A DNA stretch of 64,000 bases from Branchiostoma belcheri (Eukaryota; Chordata; Leptocardii; Amphioxiformes; Branchiostomatidae). Positions 25,301 through 36,899 of the stretch are shown in pieces. The translations under genes and the position numbers were made by a program. Under the pieces are notes generated by a model that did not search any database, was not told the origin of the DNA, and saw only the letters and a program-made list of their open reading frames with translations. Each line of letters starts with the position of its first letter. The stretch's first letter is position 1. Location: assembly GCF_001625305.1 (NCBI RefSeq), contig NW_017803895.1:118417-182416 (forward strand). Direction: 5' to 3'.

Positions 25301-25367
25301 GCTTCAGCAGTTCGACCATTTGGTCCGCTGGGAAGACAGTCGCTAGTTTGGACACGATTGGAGGCAT
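22311..25367 (-). CDS. Gene B: tandem paralogue of gene A, 436 aa, unknown family
   Basis: Five exons: 25165-25367, 24648-24889, 23731-24117, 22738-23060, 22311-22466. The first four have exactly the lengths of gene A (203, 242, 387, 323 bp) and the same phases; the last is 156 versus 159 bp. Start ATG at 25367 reads MPPIVSKLATVF. The helical N-terminus, hydrophobic hairpin (about 208-239, 248-271; here FGSFLAALGISVALLIACV and PAEVAGGLAIAGGVTSVVSG) and C-terminal helices are conserved. The final exon has diverged strongly (DKVLAVPVGESASHFQGLYN against DAVLATPGGPSTSPLTPLYG), sharing only a D-x-VLA start and a helical pattern. Intron 3 contains a SINE missing from gene A. Both copies keep an open frame, which suggests both are functional. 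Confidence 0.8.
23318..23708 (-). mobile_element. tRNA-derived SINE (copy 3), about 390 bp, in intron 3 of gene B
   Basis: On the minus strand the head has A box TGGCGTAGCGG and B box GGTTCGAATCC. It is followed by CCCTTGGGAAAGGCACTT and a longer tail (GGTACTCATTTACACC in the inverse direction, TTAAAGAACCCACCTCACTT). It is the most complete of the three copies. The corresponding gene A intron (16488-16751) is about 400 bp shorter and lacks it. Confidence 0.8.
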
Positions 25368-26060
25368 TTTGAACGCAGACAGCACCTTTAGGCACTTTGA
25401 TTGTCTGGGACGGCTGTATCAATTAGGTATCTACGTACAGGGAGACAAGTCAGTCTGTTTTAGGTACGCACCAGCCTTTTTCTAGTCTGATGACTCACCG
25501 AAATTTTGGGCAAGTACCGTTATACTGGGCTATTCCATGCTCAAGATAAAAGGGTTGTACCAGTACAAACCAACTTTTTCTGCCAACTGTTGGGACATGG
25601 ACAGAAACCACTCTCTTTAATAATATTCCTTGAAGACCTGTCGTTGTCCCTTCTTTACATCAGCAGAACAATTTAACACTCTTATGTCCCATATCTTCTT
25701 GGATATTACTAACCCCGTACCCCTTTGTACCTGTCTATATAGAATAGTCAAGACCCTGTCACAGTCTTAAAATAGCCAAAATACCTTTACTGTTGACGCT
25801 GCGTTGCCAAGTGGTGATCTATGACGTCAGTGAAACTGACGGTCAGTGGTGCCTGACGGCACACAGCAACCACTCGTCCGACCGGGCGTTTTCTTTTGTT
25901 GCTGTTGAGAAAATCGAAACCTTCGTTGAAACCTAATTACAAAGACCTTGTCACACGTACATGTATCCAAACATGGCTTCCCAAACACACAGCCCAAGCA
26001 TAGATAGGCCAGGAGCAAGGTCGGTGTGGTTGATTGATTGTATACGCATTTTCCATTTTT
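25368..26060. repeat. Mosaic duplicated block upstream of gene B
   Basis: 25368-25760 matches the gene A 5' flank. About 25785-25825 matches 19160-19197. From about 25825 the sequence switches to a match with 12660-12760 (GACGTCAGTGAAACTGACGG, CACACAGCAACCACTCGTCC), and 25985-26060 matches 13205-13290. The block joins pieces that are far apart on the other side. Confidence 0.75.
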
Positions 26061-26586
26061 TTTGCTTTATATTGTATGCACCGTTGTACATGTGGATTAG
26101 TCCAATTTCCTGTCTGGGAAATGTCGCAACAGGTACGCAACAGTGGCGCGTATACTGTATTACTAATCACATACATGTACGTAATATCAAACATGAAACT
26201 AGAGTTCCACGATTTCATACCTTCGAAAATAAACTTCATGATTGACAAATTATAAATGTTTGATGGTCTCATTGATTATACAATGATATGATAGCATCAT
26301 CATATGCCTAAATTCATATTCTCCACTCATTTAAACTTATTTTAAACAAAGAAATCTATTCTAGCATTTCTGCATAACATATGCAAATTGTGTCTTTATT
26401 GGAATTAGTTATGCTTGATGATGTTCATGTTAACTTGACTTCTAAATGCCGTAACTATGAAATTTCCACCATTTAGAGTACAGAATTATAGAATTTTCTC
26501 ATTAAATGAGCAAATTGTTTACAACTTACGCCATTGATAACTTTTAATTATACTCTTCCTCTGAATTACTTGTAGGAATAATAGGT

Positions 26587-27060
26587 GGTTGACAATATGT
26601 ATGTCACAGGGGAGATTGGAATCCAGGGTAATCTGGCTAGGGGAAATTAGACTTCTATACCTAGTCTCCCCAAGTGTGAAAGAATCCCACCGTAGTAACG
26701 TTAAATGTAACGTTATATTGGACTGTGACTATACTCAGTCCACACAATGTGACTCGCTAAATGCGGCCTTTACCGGCAGAGTAGAACTTGCAGTTGAAAT
26801 TGCGCGTCCTATCCTGGCGTGCTTGCGTTGAATTTCACCAACTAGCTAGATTTCCCGGTAAGGAAAACTTTCTTATGAAGATAAAGGAAGCATGTACGTT
26901 CTTGATTATATAATTTATAATATATTCACAACTGATTTGCCTCTTGTCAGAATCGCCCCGAGGAAGGTGACAGACGGTCGCACCGAAACGTCGGCTGAAT
27001 AAAAGACTTGGTTGTGTAAAAAGAGTCTCTTTACTCAGTGTCTTACCAACCTGATGAAAC
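26587..27060. repeat. Fragments of two dispersed elements
   Basis: 26598-26650 (ATGTCACAGGGGAGATTGGA) is a partial arm of the foldback element found complete at 33745-34460. 26950-27060 (CGCCCCGAGGAAGGTGACAG, CGAAACGTCGG, CTTACCAACCTGATGAAACT) recurs inside IDH3A intron 8 at 57800-58045, partly inverted. Confidence 0.7.
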
Positions 27061-27323
27061 TATTGACGGAGGATTTGCCTCTTTTGACTTACTGTGTATA
27101 AATAAACTAGTAACAGTAGTTTACACTTTGACCAGTTGACATTCAATGCTCGCTTGGTTGACGGACTATTGTTCACCTGAACAGACCGTTTGTTTATGTT
27201 CGCCCTTTCCTGTAGCCTGAATGCCAGACTCCGGTTAGGCACAAGACTCTCTTCGGCTGGGGAAAGCCACAAGCCCCGATCCCAGAGTTAGCACCTGGGG
27301 GGGTCTAATTCCTCTCTTCAGCC

Positions 27324-27478
27324 NNNNNNNNNNNNNNNNNNNNNNNNNNNNNNNNNNNNNNNNNNNNNNNNNNNNNNNNNNNNNNNNNNNNNNNNNNNNN
27401 NNNNNNNNNNNNNNNNNNNNNNNNNNNNNNNNNNNNNNNNNNNNNNNNNNNNNNNNNNNNNNNNNNNNNNNNNNNNNN
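27324..27478. other. Assembly gap (155 N)
   Basis: Run of N. It is flanked on the right by the third copy of the gene A/B upstream block, so the assembly broke at a segmental duplication. Confidence 0.99.
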
Positions 27479-27678
27479 CGCTGGCAACAGTCTGGCACCC
27501 AGGCTACCTTTACTGTTGACGCTGCGTTGCCAAGCTAGTGGTGATCTATGAACCGTGAGGTACTAGTTATACCTGGATTGAGATAAGGTTACATTCACCA
27601 GGAAGGGCCGCACCTGTTTAGCTTTGGGTTTTTCTCACTGTCAAATTGCTGTTTAAACACAGATATAATCCTTGCTTG
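27479..27678 (+). repeat. Third copy of the gene A/B upstream block
   Basis: Matches 19130-19330 (CTGGCACCCAGGCTACCTT, GTTACATTCACCAGGAAG, AAACACAGATATAATSCTTGC). It ends where the minisatellite begins. Confidence 0.75.
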
Positions 27679-28120
27679 GCTAGGATGGGCAGGAATGAAT
27701 AAGGGTGGGCCAAGATAAACAAGGATGGGCAGGGATGAACAAGGATGGGAAGGGATGAACAGGGATGAACAAGGATGGGCAGGGATGAACATTGATGAAC
27801 AAGGATGGGCAGGGATGAACAGGGATGAACAAGGATGGGCAGGGATGAACAAGGATGGGCAGGGATGAACAGGGATGAACAAGGATGGGCAGGGATGAAC
27901 AAGGATGGGCAGGGATGAACATTGATGAACAAGGATGGGCAGGGATGAACAGGGATGAACAAGGATGGGCAGGGATGAACAAGGATGGGCAGGGATGAAC
28001 AAGGATGGGCAGGGATGAACAAGGATGGGCAGGGATGAACAGGGATGACCAAGGATGGGCAGGGATGAATAAGGATGGGCAGGGATGGGCAGGGATGAAC
28101 AAGGATGGGCAAGGATGAAC
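27679..28120. repeat. Minisatellite, 10/20-bp unit, about 440 bp
   Basis: More than 20 tandem units of AAGGATGGGCAGGGATGAAC and variants, built from a 10-bp subunit RRGGATGRRC. The array has no stops in any minus-strand frame, so it produces three overlapping ORFs (140-180 codons) rich in PILVHPCPSLFIPAHP. These are repeat artefacts, not genes. Confidence 0.95.
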
Positions 28121-28129
28121 ATCATGGAT

Positions 28130-29090
28130 GGGCCCACCTACCTAGCCATGGATCCACCCACCTACCTACCTTCCTGCCTACCTAGTGATTGCAAATAAAT
28201 GCATGAATAGCTGTGACTACACTTGTTTGAATACAGATACTAATTTGCAAACTTGTGACTCGCTACATGCAGTCTTTACCGCAAACATGGGACCAGGTTT
28301 GAATTTAAAGAAAGTATGGTAGACAGTGAGTGTGAGTTGTATTTTAGTATGAACTGAAAGATACCAGTACTACAAGTAAAGCCATGTGCACTGTACTTAT
28401 TATAGTATTTACATTCTAAGTAGCAGTAGAATGATGAAATGCATAACAATAATCAGAGAGCAACCACTCGACTGTCGTCAATTTAAAAGGTGGTGCGTGA
28501 TGTGCTGCAATTTGCACAGTGGTCATTAGGTGGCAATGTTGAGCTACGGGCACGATGTACTGATTCCTCTACAGCTATCTTTAGACTCCTAATAGGTTCA
28601 TCTCTTGTAAAAGTAGTTTTCAAGATGCAGTGTTAACATTCACATTCAGATTATATCATTTATTCTATTAGATGCAAAACTCCCTTTTAAACGATGCTCA
28701 TCCTTTAGGAAGACTTTGAGGGCCGGGTAAGCAGGATTATATGTTTATAATCATCATTTACAAATTGTTTTAATTTGTTGTCGTTTTTGTGTTTTTCTTT
28801 ATTTTAGTTGATGCGGGACAGAACGAAGAATCCACTGGGACTTATTCATGGAAAGTTCGGCCGTTTATAAGTCAAACTGCGACCGCAGAAGCCGACGAAA
28901 CCCGTTTCTGTTACGTCTAGTCTGGTGAAACTGTGTTGTACGCCTGAATTCCGGTGGAAAGCCGTAGCCTTGTTTTGGGGTCTGACAGAAACTAGGTAGT
29001 CACCGATCTATAGTAGACTTACATAAATTGTTCACAGACCTATAAACGTAAATCACGTTGAGTGAATTTTCTGGCGTTTTTTTTCCCTAA
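28130..29090. other. Intergenic, no gene seen
   Basis: Ordinary unique-looking sequence. The only recognisable item is a piece of the degenerate GTGACACTGTGTTGTACGCC-type repeat at about 28920-28990, related to 30565 and 31245-31610. Confidence 0.5.
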
Positions 29091-29094
29091 ACAA

Positions 29095-30382
29095 CGCCAT
29101 GTATATTTGATTATATGGATGACATCCTTTGGGAACCCCAAAACTGACGCGAGCGTGCGAATAAAAAGTTACGTTCATTATGAAATCTACGTGGTCATGA
29201 AGGTTGAACAAATGATTAAACACACACTATGGTATGGCGAATGATAAAAAGACACTTAATTACCTTCGCTTACCTTCGCCAAGAATTGACGAAGGTTATG
29301 CTTTCCTGGCCGTGTGTCTGTCTGTCTGTGTGTCTGTGTGTCTGTCAACAGCATAACTCGAGAAAGATTATATGGATTATCTTGATATTTAGTAGGTGGG
29401 TAGGTCTTGATGAGAGCTGAAAATGATTAGATTTTGGACCCCCTAGCGGCTTGTTACGGTACTGCAGCTGAACTTCCGGTTTTGATATTCTCACGATCTG
29501 GATATGCTAGGGTAACGACATTTGGATGGTAGGTAGCTCTTTTGCTGGGGAAGAAGTGACGTGGGTTTGGGCCCCCTAGCAGGTTGCTCAGGAACTACAG
29601 GGCTATCTGTTTAAAAAGATTCAAAAAAAGATAACTCAAGAACCGGTGGACGGATCGTCGTGATTTTTGGTATGTAGGTAGCTTAAGTGGCGCTTGACAT
29701 AATTATGCGACAATTATGCAAATCCGGATGTAATTTGCAGAATTAATGGGGAAATTCTATAAATCAGCTGCATTACATTATAGGACTATTCAAGCTTGTG
29801 ACATATGTAATTGAGAACGAGAGAAACACAGGCAGATATTGATTATGTATCAACTTAATTTGCATAATTTATTTGCATAATTAGTGAGAAAATGTGATAA
29901 TTCCATAATGCTAACTGCCTGGAATTTCATACTTGGGGTATTTAAAAGTTAAGTGAAGGTGAACATCATTAAACATAACTTATTCAAATAAGGGCCTCAT
30001 TTGCATAATCTATGAGGAAATGATAGAATGGCTTTCTTTGTTAAGATAAGGCTGTCTCTTGATGGAGAATATGATTAACTGATATAATTCATGCAAATGG
30101 GGATCCTATTTGCATAATCAGGGGGAATAATATAATTTGTCTGTCATAAAGATTAACATCATTTGGCGAAGGTATGAGATCGTTTCATTTTTTTCACATT
30201 TTCGTCTTTTTCTGAATTGATTTGGGCAGTCTATGGCATTAGTATCGTTTTGCAATACTTTTTTTTGCGACATACCACATGAATTCACTCATTTTGTATG
30301 ATTTACAGTATGGTCGAAAAATGAAACGGACGAAAATTAATGCGCGCGGGGATGTCATCCATATAATCAAATCAACATGGCC
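29095..30382. mobile_element. Larger relative of the Harbinger-like MITE, 1.29 kb, with a nested element
   Basis: 33-bp terminal inverted repeats (CGCCATGTATATTTGATTAT... at 29095 and its inverse ending 30382) differ at only a few positions and share ATGGATGACATCC and GCGAATAAAAA with the 404-bp copy. TAA follows the right end; the left has CAA. Inside, ACCTTCGCCAA (near 29273) and TTGGCGAAGGT (near 30165) bound a second, nested element containing (CTGT)n and AT-rich TTTGCATAA tracts. No transposase ORF. Confidence 0.75.
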
Positions 30383-30641
30383 TAATACACATTATAGATT
30401 CCATTCCAAGTCACCAAGAGGGTTATCATAATTTAGTTCAACTTTTTAAAATTAAATTTGAAAATATGAATACATTTGAAGCTGTTCAGATGATTCGGAA
30501 ATATTTATGACGAGCAATATTATTCGGTCACCTGTGGTGTTCTTAAAAGGCAGTTTTCTATCACGTCTAGCCTGGTGACACTGTGTTGTACGCCTGCACG
30601 TCGTTGAAAAATTCAATGTCTAAAATTTTACACCGCCATCA

Positions 30642-30978
30642 GGAACGTTCGGTAGCCGATTACCGAAGTGCTCTGATCAAGCACGTCGGCAGAACGTACT
30701 GCACCTGCGTGAAACCCGTAATGTATTGTACATAGCATTTCGGCAGAATGCCTCATATACATTGTGTAAGGTTGTATTCGCTCATACAAGATTAGCATTT
30801 TGACAGTAGTTTCCAAATGTTGTGTCGGAAAGAATATCCTCTGCAACAGGCAAAATTCTGATGCAACGTTGACCAAAAACCCAACGAAAACGCGAAAATA
30901 CGGGGTTCTGCGCAGGCGCAATACGTTCTGCCGACGTGCTCTCTGATCATATCCGGAAAGGCTATCGAACGTTCCCGA
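30642..30978. mobile_element. Inverted-repeat element with exact 18-bp internal arms
   Basis: GGAACGTTCGGTAGCC at about 30641 pairs with GGCTATCGAACGTTCC at about 30961. GCACGTCGGCAGAACGTA (30681-30698) is exactly inverted at 30922-30939. A 159-codon minus-strand ORF spans it but has no recognisable domain. Confidence 0.6.
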
Positions 30979-31244
30979 CGGCGGTACCGAGTGTATTCCC
31001 GAGTATATACAAGATGGCCGCCGGTTGTGTATACAGCAATTTTCGGCATGGTCCGGGTCGCGCTGTGGGCGAATTAAGTTAATCTGAACATCGCAAAATT
31101 TGGCCAATTGTGACGAAAGACTTCAGGGAAGCTCGGGACAGCAAAAAAAGAAGAAACGGGGCAAAAACGGAGCATTGCGCAGCCAACGGGGAATGAGGCT
31201 TTCCACGACCTTTGCTGAGGGAAATCGGGCTTACCACGACCCTT

Positions 31245-31610
31245 GCTGAGTGTAATATACGCCTGCACGTCGGTGCGAAATCCAACTATAGCTTGGTGAC
31301 ACTGTGTATGTGTTGTACGCCTTTTTAATTATATACGTCGGTGTAAAATTCAGTTTAGCTTGGCGACACTGTGTTGTGTGCTTGCATTTTGGTTTACTAT
31401 TCAGTGCCTAGCCTGGTGACACTGAGTTGTACGCATGCATTTCGGTCTACTAATACTAGTCAGTGTCTAGACTGGCGACAATGTGGTGTACACCTGCACT
31501 ACGATGTAAAATTAAGTGTCTTGCCTGATGACACTGTGTTGTACGCCTGCCTTTCGTTGGAAATCCGTAGCCTTGTTTGCACGTCTGTCTTTTGATAGGG
31601 AGTAACCGAT
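31245..31610. repeat. Degenerate tandem repeat, about 60-65-bp unit
   Basis: Five or six diverged copies of TAGCCTGGTGACACTGTGTT followed by GTACGCCTGCAYTTCGGTSTA. Isolated copies lie at 28920 and 30565. Confidence 0.75.
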
Positions 31611-31786
31611 CCCCGAATTTGAGTTAGCATTAATTTTCACTATTTAGCGCAGTAATTGTGTCGGTTGGGGTTCCTTCGGTCAAAGGTGGGGTCATTTGTA
31701 AGGGCACGCTTGAAGCCAGGCATCGCTTTACAACATACCTTTACAACATACATTTGTAAGGCCATGCTTGAACAAATTTCAACGTG

Positions 31787-32360
31787 TGACGTGTTTCATG
31801 GTCAAGACACCCTTTCTGTTTCTATGGAAACCATTTTTATCAAGACAAAGACTTGAGAAGTGTCGGTTGATTGATGACCTTGGAATGTTTGAACACAGCA
31901 CACCTGGCTGCGCAACAGACTAGTCTGTTGCGCTGTGTTCTGCGACCCCAACAAACCTGTTTTCATGTCTCTCGTATGCTAATCAGGTAGTCACCGATCT
32001 ATAGGGTCCTCGCATAAATTTTTCGTTGAGGCTATAAACAAAATCATGTCGTACAGGTGATAAGTTCAACTTGTGACGTGTGACGTGTTTCAGGGTGAAG
32101 ACACCCTTTCTGTTTTCTATGGAAACCATTTTTATCAAGACAAAGACTTGAGAAGTGTCGGTTGATTGATGACCTTGGAATGTTTGAACACAGCACACCT
32201 GGCTGCGCAACAGACTAGTCTGTTGCGCTGTGTTCTGCGACCCCAACAAACCTGTTTTCATGTCTCTCGTATGCTAATCAGGTAGTCACCGATCTATAGG
32301 GTCCTCGCATAAATTTTTCGTTGAGGCTATAAACAAAATTATGTCGTACAGGTGATAAGT
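31787..32360. repeat. Recent tandem duplication, 294-bp period
   Basis: 31787-32065 is repeated at 32081-32360 with only a few differences (shared TGACGTGTTTCA, TTCTATGGAAACCATTTTTA, CTGCGCAACAGACTAGTCTG, CCGATCTATAGGGTCCTCGC). An older partial third copy lies at 32905-33020. Each unit contains the 11-bp palindrome-like CAGACTAGTCTG. Confidence 0.9.
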
Positions 32361-33744
32361 CGTAGGCTTACATCGTTTAGTGTCCTGAAGACCCAGTGTT
32401 GGCTTTAAAAGAAAAAAAAGTGGATTCTTAGTATTCTATATTCTTAGCAATCCAATATTTCCAGTCGCTTGTATTGTAAGGAAAAGATTATGTTTCTTGG
32501 CTGCTATTAATTTTTGTGTCGGCCCCCTCGCCTTTCACTCAAATACCCGTGTACGTGCCCTTCGTGAGACCAGCCCCTCAGGTGTTTTCTCTTCCCTGGG
32601 TGAAGAGAATTCAAATTCGGTCTGCTTGACGATTTAGGATCACTGTTGATTACAACTTTATGAATCGGTCATTTATTTATTTATTTTTTGTTGCATACAA
32701 TCCAGATGCTAATGTTTTGATCCCCAAATTTAATGTTTTATTAGCGCTTTAACCGCGTCAGTTGGTTTTGTCAGTTGGGGTCATTTGTAAGGCTACGCTT
32801 GAAGCCAGGCATCGCCTTACAACATATCTTTGTTTTGGGGATTATTTACCTGTGACATTTGGTCATTGAGTTGTTATTGAAGGTTAACAAATTTCAATGA
32901 GAGAGGTGAGACACCCTTTCTGTTTCTATGGAAACCATTTTTATCAAGACAAAGGCTTGAGAAGTGTCGGTTGAACCTTGGAATGATTGAACACAGCACA
33001 CCTGGCTGCGCAACAGACTGGCGGATCAGACTGAGGGGCCCAGAAAAAGGAGTTTCTCACTCATGACCGCGAGTCGAACTTTCGAAAACCACTGAAACTA
33101 CGCCCGAAACTATCAATGACTCTGTCTTAAGATGCAGTCTGTTTTCACTTCTGGCGACAACAAATCATTTTATGTTATCAATTATTGTCACATTTGGCAC
33201 AATATGGCTTTGATGGTTTTTTTTTTAATTTCAGTATATTTTAATCTATTTAGATGCTTCGGAAACATTTGACTTCACAAGGAGCATTGTGTTAGTGTCT
33301 GTAGAATAATTTCTAAATACCAATGTGATTCATTTTGAAACTTTCACAAATGTCTGAAATATTTCAAAATAGTAGATTCGTGATGTTGTCCCATTAAAAG
33401 TAGGCGCTAACCTGACCCAATTGCCTGTTTCTGTATATCTTCAGGTCTCTCTGCTGGACACTGATGGTAAATGATGATAGAGTGCCGTTTCAATTATTTT
33501 AAAGCTATTGTAAATGTGCTATTTCAGTTTATGAATATCTAAAAGGTTTTACACAACCTGGAAAAGGTATCTAGAATGTTGAAAATGTAACACACAATTG
33601 TAGAAATTAAAGGCATTTCTTGAAAATTTTGAAACATTGCAGGACTACGGACTAGATAAGATATGGTTTATTTTTATTCATCTATTCATATTTGTTTTAT
33701 TGTATCGTGCGTGGCTTGGATCATGGAATGTACTCTCTACTATG

Positions 33745-34460
33745 TATATGTCACAGGGGAGATTGGAATCCAGGGGGATCCGGAATCCTCCTAGGGGAGA
33801 TTGGAATCCCTATTTCCCCTAGGAGAATCTGGAATCCTCTCAGGTGAGATAGGGATTCCAATCTCCCCTGGGGGAGACTGGAATCCTCCTAGAAAGATTG
33901 GAATCCTGATATTCAGATCCCAATTTAGTAGAAGAAATACCAAAACTCATAGATTGAATCATTTCACACCTAAACTTTCAATTATTTCAGCATAGGCAAT
34001 TCTGCTTTCTGCCGCTGTGCATCCTCCACGATCACTTGATCAGTATGCTGTTACGTTGACTGGCTTTGTAGGGGAAAACAATCCCTTATATAAACTGGTT
34101 TTTGAGTCACAATCTCACAATGGCCTGATGCAAATATCTGAGTTTGATTTACATATTCACTTACCTATGCTGAAATTGATTAAAAGTTTTGGTGTGAAAC
34201 AACTCAGTCTATTTTCCCAAGAATTTTGATGCAATCAGAATTTCTCCTTTTAAAATTGGAGATTGTCCTGTAAGAATTCCCACTTGTCCTAGGACAAATT
34301 GGAATCCCTATCTCCCCTAGGAGATCTAAAATTCCTCCTATAGGAGAGATTGGAATTCAGATCTTCAGATCCCAGTTTTGTACAAAAAAAAACTTGAATT
34401 CCAGTCTCCCCTAGGAGGATTCCGGATCCCCCTGGATTCCAATCTCCCCTGTGACATATA
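33745..34460. mobile_element. Foldback element, 716 bp, fully inverted
   Basis: TATATGTCACAGGGGAGATT at the left end pairs with the inverse ending at 34460. The arms contain several GGGGAGATTGGAATCC units and extend through GGGGGATCCGGAATCCTCC and further to an inner pair (AAACTTTCAATTATTTCAGC at about 33970 against its diverged inverse at about 34160). ORFs inside are palindrome reads. Confidence 0.85.
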
Positions 34461-35655
34461 CATTAGTCAAACCATAAAATAGTTTGATTTTTGTCAAACA
34501 CAAGTTTCAAACAACATGACAACTGAACATCACTGGGATTGTACTTATCTCTGATTTCTTATTATTTCAAGGGCACTATAAATGATACTACAGATGGAGA
34601 AGTCTTAGTTTACTGTGACGTGACGTAGCTAAAATCTCGCTATACATACTGTCGACAAAACTTGTAGGGGAACAGAAGGACATTTCTGACAGTTTTTTTC
34701 CGTGCTCCTGTTTTTTGTGTGTAGAATTTCGACTTTGTTATTCGTCAAATGTGGAGTTTCGTCGGGCAGAGTCTGACTTCGCGGGGCAGAGTCTGCCTTG
34801 TTTGTATAACACATGTAACCAGGCACTGACAATGAAACAGCGAATGGGGCGAGGCGCTGGAAGAGCACGTGGTGCACGGGTCAAGAAAGGGCATCACAGG
34901 ATTGGTTCACATTTAACCTTGGAACCTAGGAAATGTCAATCACACCAAGCCCATACAGAATGAGGTTTTTCACCTGCACTCGAGGGGATTGGAAGTTAGA
35001 CCAGCTTACCTTCACGTAAGCGTTTGCAGATCATGCTTAGTCAGTGTGCTTGTCTTAAATTGTACTGTACAACATTCCTTTTTTAAGAATTCATTTTAAC
35101 GCAATAAGATACAGATATCCCCCCACTATAATTGTTGGGTAGGGAGCATTTATCAACATGGTGGAGCTTGTGGTGTTTGGTACGGTTAGAGCCTAGTAAC
35201 CATTTAAAAACAGTATAGCATTCAATATTCTCGGGTCGATAAAGAATTCCAGTCCAACTTGCTTACCGAAACTGAATTTAGTTAAAATGTTCATTCGGGT
35301 GTAAGTCTGGGTCACGTCATGGAAAATAGCAACAGGGAGACAATATGTTTCTATACATGATCAATTTTTGTTAGCTGTACGTCATTCTTTCCCTCAATGC
35401 ATCATGGAACATCGGGGAACGCAGGCGTATTATGTTTATTCCTACGTGGCACGGTTGACTCAACCATGACTCAGAAGGTAGGCTCCGAACTAAGCGACGC
35501 GTTATGTGAAGTTGGAGGCGCAGTCCGATCTGGAATATTGAAACTAACGAGCGAAAATATTGTTTTGTTTTACTCCAGAATGAAGTAGAGGCGTAATTCC
35601 AGTTAAGTGGCACTGTGAGCTGAGAAAGGTCGACAGTATTGGTCAACCTGTGACG

Positions 35656-36865
35656 ATGGAAGTGAAAACACACAAAAGAAAGGGAAGCCAGTTTCCTCAA
35701 AATGGAGTCAAGAAATATACCCGCTTCCAGCAAAAGAAGCAGGACAGTCTCAAGAATGAACTGGCAACTTTGGACTGCACAGACCCGGAAAAACTACAGA
35801 CGTTCTTCCAAGAATACGACAGCACCCCCATCTCGTTGAGTTCAAACGGGGAGATATTCACTCCATGGCAGGGAGGGACAAGCGACAGAGCGCGGTTCAG
35901 ACTGTCTGAATGTAGCAACCTGTACGTTAACCCAACTGAAGACCTAAAAGTCATCGGGTACCTAGGGCACATTGAGGAAGATACCGTCATCATGGTGGGA
36001 ACACAAAGCGGTAGGGTTTACAAGGACAAATACGAGATAGTCTACATCGTGGCCGACAATCTTTCCGAGTTCGCCCAACATGGCTGTAAAAAAGACCCCA
36101 AGTTTTTCGACTACTACATGGCACGCCCGGATGATAGGAACAGCTTGCCATGTGCTGCTGGTACTGTTGAGGATGAAGAGGTAACTATTATATCAAAATG
36201 TGTTTATCAGCTTTGTTGTAAATCTAAACACATTATTGATTCATTAACAAAAATAAACCGAGAAACATGGTTATTGTGTAGCTATGGTGCAGTTGATGAG
36301 CAACAATTTTGTGCTTAAAGGGATGTTAAATAATTATGGTAAAATCGGTTTCATACGAAGTTTTATCCTCTTTGCAGGACATAACAATGGATACGACTGA
36401 AGAATGGAGTATCGGTAAGACAAACTTTACGTTCCTTTTTGCTCACTGCCTTGATATTCCATACTTTGACATTTGAGTCCCTGCTTTATCACTACTAAGT
36501 AACCTTTTGTCTTTATAGTATATGAATAGTGCTAGGTTAGTAATTCATTGTATCTTGTGTACATTCTAGAATAGGTGAATTAATGAACTTTTGCTGGCTA
36601 CAAGACGGTATCAAATAAACCTCCTTTCTAGCAAGAATCAGTGCATGTATTCTGACGTGCATTTCTAATTTCACCCAAAGATTATGAGAAGCTCGAAGCC
36701 GACCTTGTAAGGGCCGACAAGCTGTTTGAAGAAAGAGGAAGCTTCCTAAGTAATCGTGAAACAGCAGATAGAGGTGGTCGTCCTGATTCTTGTTCTGATA
36801 CACAAGAAACTTGTAAAGTGCGTGCGCGGTATGACAACAGTACTTCACCTGTGGCCGTCTTTTGA
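35656..36865 (+). CDS. Three-exon gene, 248 aa, unknown family (copy 1)
   Basis: Exons 35656-36180, 36378-36414 and 36681-36865 join in phase (249 codons with the stop TGA at 36863). Start ATG has A at -3 and G at +4. The N-terminus is strongly basic (MEVKTHKRKGSQF, VKKYTRFQQKKQD), which could serve nuclear or nucleic-acid targeting. The middle is mixed beta/loop (ENVSS-free, with FTPWQGGTSDRARFRLSECS, LKVIGYLGHIEEDTVIMVGT, EIVYIVADNLSEFAQHGCKK). The third exon is charged helix (YEKLEADLVRADKLFEERGS). I recognise no domain. The coding exon and a short stretch before it are repeated, truncated, at 44.4 kb. An ORF upstream (35397-35588) may be 5' UTR or an alternative exon. Confidence 0.65.
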
Positions 36866-36899
36866 AATTATTTACATGTATGCTCCTATATGTCACATG

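Noticed and set aside
27679-28120. CRISPR-like array
   Set aside because: Units are contiguous 10/20-bp repeats without unique spacers, and the genome is eukaryotic.
27595-28137. Proline-rich proteins of 140-180 aa on the minus strand
   Set aside because: All three frames read the same minisatellite; there are no flanking exons or start context.
30628-31107. 159-aa minus-strand ORF
   Set aside because: It spans an inverted-repeat element, has no recognisable domain and no splice partners.
33801-34229. Two small plus-strand ORFs
   Set aside because: They lie in the arms and centre of the 716-bp foldback element.
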